DNA of 64,000 nucleotides from Tautonia plasticadhaerens (GTDB taxonomy: Bacteria; Planctomycetota; Planctomycetia; Isosphaerales; Isosphaeraceae). The position numbers and the translations under genes are program-made. The notes beneath the pieces are model-generated. The model was not told the DNA's origin. It did not search any database and worked only from the letters and a program-made list of their open reading frames with translations. Positions 61,009 through 64,000 of this stretch are shown here, piece by piece. The DNA lies in the NCBI RefSeq assembly GCF_007752535.1, contig NZ_CP036426.1:2976001-3040000 (forward strand), written 5' to 3'. Position 1 is the first letter of the stretch, and the number at the start of each line of letters is the position of its first letter.

Positions 61009-63818
61009 CGGCGGTCGTCCTCCTGATCGAGATAGGCCCAGGTTCCGTCGATCATCACGGCGAGCACCCGGCTGGAGGGCCGGAAGGGGGGGCCGCTCCA
61101 GACGACGAGGTCGGCGTCCTTGCCGGGGGCGAGGATGCCGATCCGGTCGTCCAGGCCCAGGAATCCCGCCGGGCTCGAGGAGAGGGCGGCCAGGGCATCT
61201 CCGGTGCCCAGGCCGAGCCGGACGGCGTATCGGACGGCCCGGGGCAGGGTGCCCGACCCGGTGCCGGCCTGCGACTGGAAGCCGAAGGAGATCCCCCGGG
61301 TGGCGAGCACCTGGGCGAGGTTGACCGTCTCCCGGTCGACCTCGCGGACGAGGTCGGGGCCGACGACGACGGCCAGATCCTTCTCGGCGAGCAGGTCGAG
61401 ATCCCGGAAGGCGTCGGCGGCGCCGAGGAGGACGGTGTCCAGCTCGTGTTCGTCCCGGAACAGTTCGACGGCCGCCCGGATCTCGTCGAGGCGGGAGACC
61501 TCGACGAGGGCGGGGATGTCGCCGCCGAAGAGGGCCCGGTAGGGCTCCAGCGAATCGACCTTGTTCGGCTCCTTGGGAGGCTTGGGCTCCTCGGGGAGCG
61601 TCTCCTCGTCGGATTCGGATTCGGCCTCGGTCTTCTCGTCGTCGTCCCCGGGATCGTCGCCCTCCTGCGTCTCTTCCTCGTCGGACTCCTCCTCATCCTG
61701 ACCCTGCTCACCCCCACCTTCGGGCCGGGGGGGCTGGTCTCCGGTGGGTTCGTCCTTCGATTCGTCGGAGTCGCCTCCGGACTCCTTCTTGGCCGCCTCG
61801 GCCTTCTTCTCGGCCTCCTCGGCCGTTCGCTTGGCCGCCTCGGCCTTCTTCTCGGCTTCGAGGCGGGCCTTGGCCTCCTCATATTCTTTCTTTTTCGCCT
61901 CGTACGCTTCAAGGTCTGTCTTGTATTTTTCCCAGGATTTCGCGTAATCGCCGGCGCGTCGGAGGGTGGAGCGGAGGCCGGAGACGGCGGTCGTGAGGTT
62001 GCCGCCGAGCTGGAAGCGGATGGCGGCGGGATCTCGCAGGACGGTCGGCTCGTCGCCGAGCTTGAAGGCGACCACCGGGGAGGGGGAGGAGGACTCGCGG
62101 GGGCCGGTGAGTACCGTGGTGATGCCGCCCCTTCGGGCGACGGCCACGGCGGGGTCGCCGGAGACGAGCCGCTCGCCGAGCTTGGTCTCCAGCGAGACGT
62201 TCGTCCGGGACGGGCCGCCGAAGTCCCGGTCCTCCTCGTCGTCCTCGATGATGATCGGGAAGGGGCCGAGCACGATCGTCGAGGAGGTCGCGGAGGGCGG
62301 GCGGCTTGAGAGCGGGCCGCCGAGGCCGAGGTCGGCGGCCAGGTCGAGCAGGCCGGGGGTGACGACGGCATCCTCGAAGACGAAGACCTCGGCGTCGATC
62401 GGCGCGGAGGCATCGGGGCCGACCCCCCGGATCATGCCGCCCTGGACGACGATCGTGGGGGCCTCGACCGTCGAGCCGTCGCCGAGCTGGGCGGAGCCGG
62501 CCCGGATGACGGTAGCCTTCGACTCCGGGTCGGCCGACCAGGAGCGTCGGCCGGAGACGTAGACCTCCCGGACCCGGGAGTGGAGGTCGAAGGGGTCTCC
62601 CGAGAGGACGACGAAGTCGGCGTCCTTGCCGGGGGAGAGGGTGCCGACGCGGTCTCCCACGCCGAGCAACTCGGCGGGGGAGGCGGTGACCATCCGGAGG
62701 ACCTGGGACTCGGAGAGGTCCCCGGCGGTGAACTGGCCGGCGAGGAAGAGCAGGTCGCCGAGGTCGGCGTCGGTCGCAGGGACGATGGCCACGGGGATCC
62801 CCGCGTCGACCAGGGAGGCGGCGTCCTCCCAGGGCTCGGTCGGCTCGGGGTCGCCGGGGGAGGGGACCGGCAGTTCGGTCACCTCGCCGGGCCGGAACCG
62901 GGCGTCGAGCACGACGCCGTCGACGAGGCCGGCCCAGGAGTCGAGCCGGCCGAGGAACGGGGACAGGTCGAGCGGGTTGACGAGAAGGAGCCTCAGGTCG
63001 AATTCCCGGGCCAGCGCGAGGGCGGCCCGGATCTCGGAGGCGCCCGGGGCGGTGACCCGGAGTCGGCCGGTGTCGTCCAGGGCGGCGGCGAGGGGGCCGA
63101 GCAGCGGGTCGGTCCCCCCGGCCGGGTCGTCGGCCCGGGCGGCCCCGATGAGCGACCGGAGCCCGGCGACGGCCCCGGCGAGGCTGGAGGCGAGCTGCGG
63201 CTGGGTCGGGTCGATGGGCCGGTCCCGAGAGGCGAGCCGGGGGGGAGGCTCGTAGATCCGGGGAGGGTTGAGCGCCTCGGGGGAGAGCAGGATCCGGAGG
63301 TCCCCCTCGGGGTCAAGCGTCCGGTCGGCCGGGTCCGGCCCGTCGAGCTTGACGACGGCCCCCCGGCCGGGCATCAGCCGGCTGCGGCCGGGGCTGAGCT
63401 GCACGCTGGTCACGCCCCCGGAGAGCGGTCCGTCGAACTCGGCGAAGGGGTCGAAGCCGTCGATGGCGCGGACTTCGGGGGTCAGCGCCCGCTCGTCGTC
63501 CTCCCGGACGGCCCCCAGGCCGGTCTCGGCCGCGACGAGGCCGGGGATCAGGACCGCCGAGCTGCCGAGGTCGACCTCCCGGGCCGTCTCCGGCACCTCC
63601 ACCTCGGCCTGATCGCCGACGGCGACGACCCGGCCGTCGGCGACGACGAGCACCGCGTCCTCGATCGGCGGGCCGTCTCCGGTCCAGAGCCGGCTCGCCC
63701 GGTAGGCGACCGCCTCCTCGGGGGGGGCGGCCGTCGCCGGGGGGACCAGGGCCGCGACGACGATGAGCAGGAGGAGGGGGAACGGGGCGGGGCGGGACAT
63801 GGGCAATCTCATGCTCAT
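61005..63818 (-). CDS. Double amidohydrolase-like protein, operon gene 1
   Basis: 937 aa with a signal peptide (APFPLLLLIVVAALVPPATA). Two amidohydrolase-like halves are joined: half 1 has SAVLIPGLVAAETGLGAVRE and ends VGTLSPGKDADFVVLSGDPF; half 2 starts IRAGSAQLGDGSTVEAPTI, has VVTPGLLDLAADLGLGGPLS, and ends IGILAPGKDADLVVWSGPPF. Both halves lack HxH at the expected strand. Between them in half 2 is a ~130-residue Lys/Glu-rich coiled coil and acidic region (YEEAKARLEAEKKAEAAKR, then many Glu/Asp). Start 63818 is set by the signal peptide. Probably secreted and non-catalytic. Confidence 0.85.
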   Translation of the reverse strand: MSMRLPMSRPAPFPLLLLIVVAALVPPATAAPPEEAVAYRASRLWTGDGPPIEDAVLVVADGRVVAVGDQAEVEVPETAREVDLGSSAVLIPGLVAAETGLGAVREDDERALTPEVRAIDGFDPFAEFDGPLSGGVTSVQLSPGRSRLMPGRGAVVKLDGPDPADRTLDPEGDLRILLSPEALNPPRIYEPPPRLASRDRPIDPTQPQLASSLAGAVAGLRSLIGAARADDPAGGTDPLLGPLAAALDDTGRLRVTAPGASEIRAALALAREFDLRLLLVNPLDLSPFLGRLDSWAGLVDGVVLDARFRPGEVTELPVPSPGDPEPTEPWEDAASLVDAGIPVAIVPATDADLGDLLFLAGQFTAGDLSESQVLRMVTASPAELLGVGDRVGTLSPGKDADFVVLSGDPFDLHSRVREVYVSGRRSWSADPESKATVIRAGSAQLGDGSTVEAPTIVVQGGMIRGVGPDASAPIDAEVFVFEDAVVTPGLLDLAADLGLGGPLSSRPPSATSSTIVLGPFPIIIEDDEEDRDFGGPSRTNVSLETKLGERLVSGDPAVAVARRGGITTVLTGPRESSSPSPVVAFKLGDEPTVLRDPAAIRFQLGGNLTTAVSGLRSTLRRAGDYAKSWEKYKTDLEAYEAKKKEYEEAKARLEAEKKAEAAKRTAEEAEKKAEAAKKESGGDSDESKDEPTGDQPPRPEGGGEQGQDEEESDEEETQEGDDPGDDDEKTEAESESDEETLPEEPKPPKEPNKVDSLEPYRALFGGDIPALVEVSRLDEIRAAVELFRDEHELDTVLLGAADAFRDLDLLAEKDLAVVVGPDLVREVDRETVNLAQVLATRGISFGFQSQAGTGSGTLPRAVRYAVRLGLGTGDALAALSSSPAGFLGLDDRIGILAPGKDADLVVWSGPPFRPSSRVLAVMIDGTWAYLDQEDDRR

Positions 63819-64000
63819 GGTGCGGTGGCCCGGGGCGGTGGGTGATCGATCGCGGAGGGCGGGAGGCGGCTGCCGGACGCGGCCGGGCCGGGGCCTCGAC
63901 GCCCGAGGGTCGTCCGATCCGGGTTCGACGCGCCCTCGGCCCGGCCAACCGTCGTCATCGGCCAATCAATCCTCGCCGGCGTCGTCCCCGATCGGCCGGA

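Overview
The window is very GC-rich, mostly leaderless-looking single genes and short operons on both strands. It carries two secreted formylglycine-type sulfatases, a DUF1080 protein, Gfo/Idh/MocA and sugar-isomerase-like enzymes, a LemA/GIDE fusion and many secreted proteins. This gene content and the codon bias point to a planctomycete, most likely Isosphaeraceae (Tautonia/Isosphaera-like). That placement is inferred from gene content; there is no rRNA here to confirm it. One tRNA gene (Leu, anticodon UAG) is present. I see no CRISPR array, rRNA, integrase or recognisable transposase.

Layout: 0.7-2.3 kb, a secreted GH5 glycosidase. 2.6-4.1 kb, copy A of a duplicated unit carrying a ~433-aa protein of unknown function. 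4.1-7 kb, a small membrane protein and a CstA-type transporter. 7.2-11.3 kb, Gfo/Idh/MocA oxidoreductase, SMP-30 lactonase, CaCA exchanger and a small hypothetical. 11.5-15.6 kb, a lower-GC cassette (AraC regulator, hydrolase, cyclophilin-like lipoprotein, SDR, cupin) that looks acquired. 15.6-22.6 kb, two sulfatases, HNH nuclease, lipoprotein, tRNA-Leu and a FAD oxidoreductase. 23-29 kb, M50/CBS protease, sugar isomerase, BON protein, ArsR regulator, CsrA and threonine synthase. 29.2-35.7 kb, MMPL exporter, DapB, UDP-glucuronate decarboxylase-like SDR and a secreted/membrane pair. 35.9-37.4 kb, copy B of the duplicated unit in opposite orientation. 37.7-45.3 kb, NSS transporter with small subunit, AGCS symporter, DUF1080, nitroreductase, SGNH hydrolase and IspD. 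45.5-51 kb, LemA/GIDE fusion, SppA and a ceramidase-like protein. 51-56.6 kb, a Rieske oxygenase/metalloprotease/sialidase operon. 56.7-63.8 kb, a four-gene amidohydrolase operon.

The most unusual signal is the pair of ~1.49-kb inverted copies at about 2604-4094 (minus) and 35875-37362 (plus). Homology extends beyond the gene at both ends. It includes an upstream hairpin whose apical sequence is conserved while its basal stem sequence differs. The first ~300 codons are almost identical and the proline-rich C-terminal part is clearly more diverged. No known transposase is present, so it may be a passenger or an undescribed mobile unit. A second notable feature is the amidohydrolase operon: five amidohydrolase-like units are encoded, but only one keeps the HxH metal site. 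Several composite hairpin repeats and a perfect 37-bp inverted repeat lie between genes.
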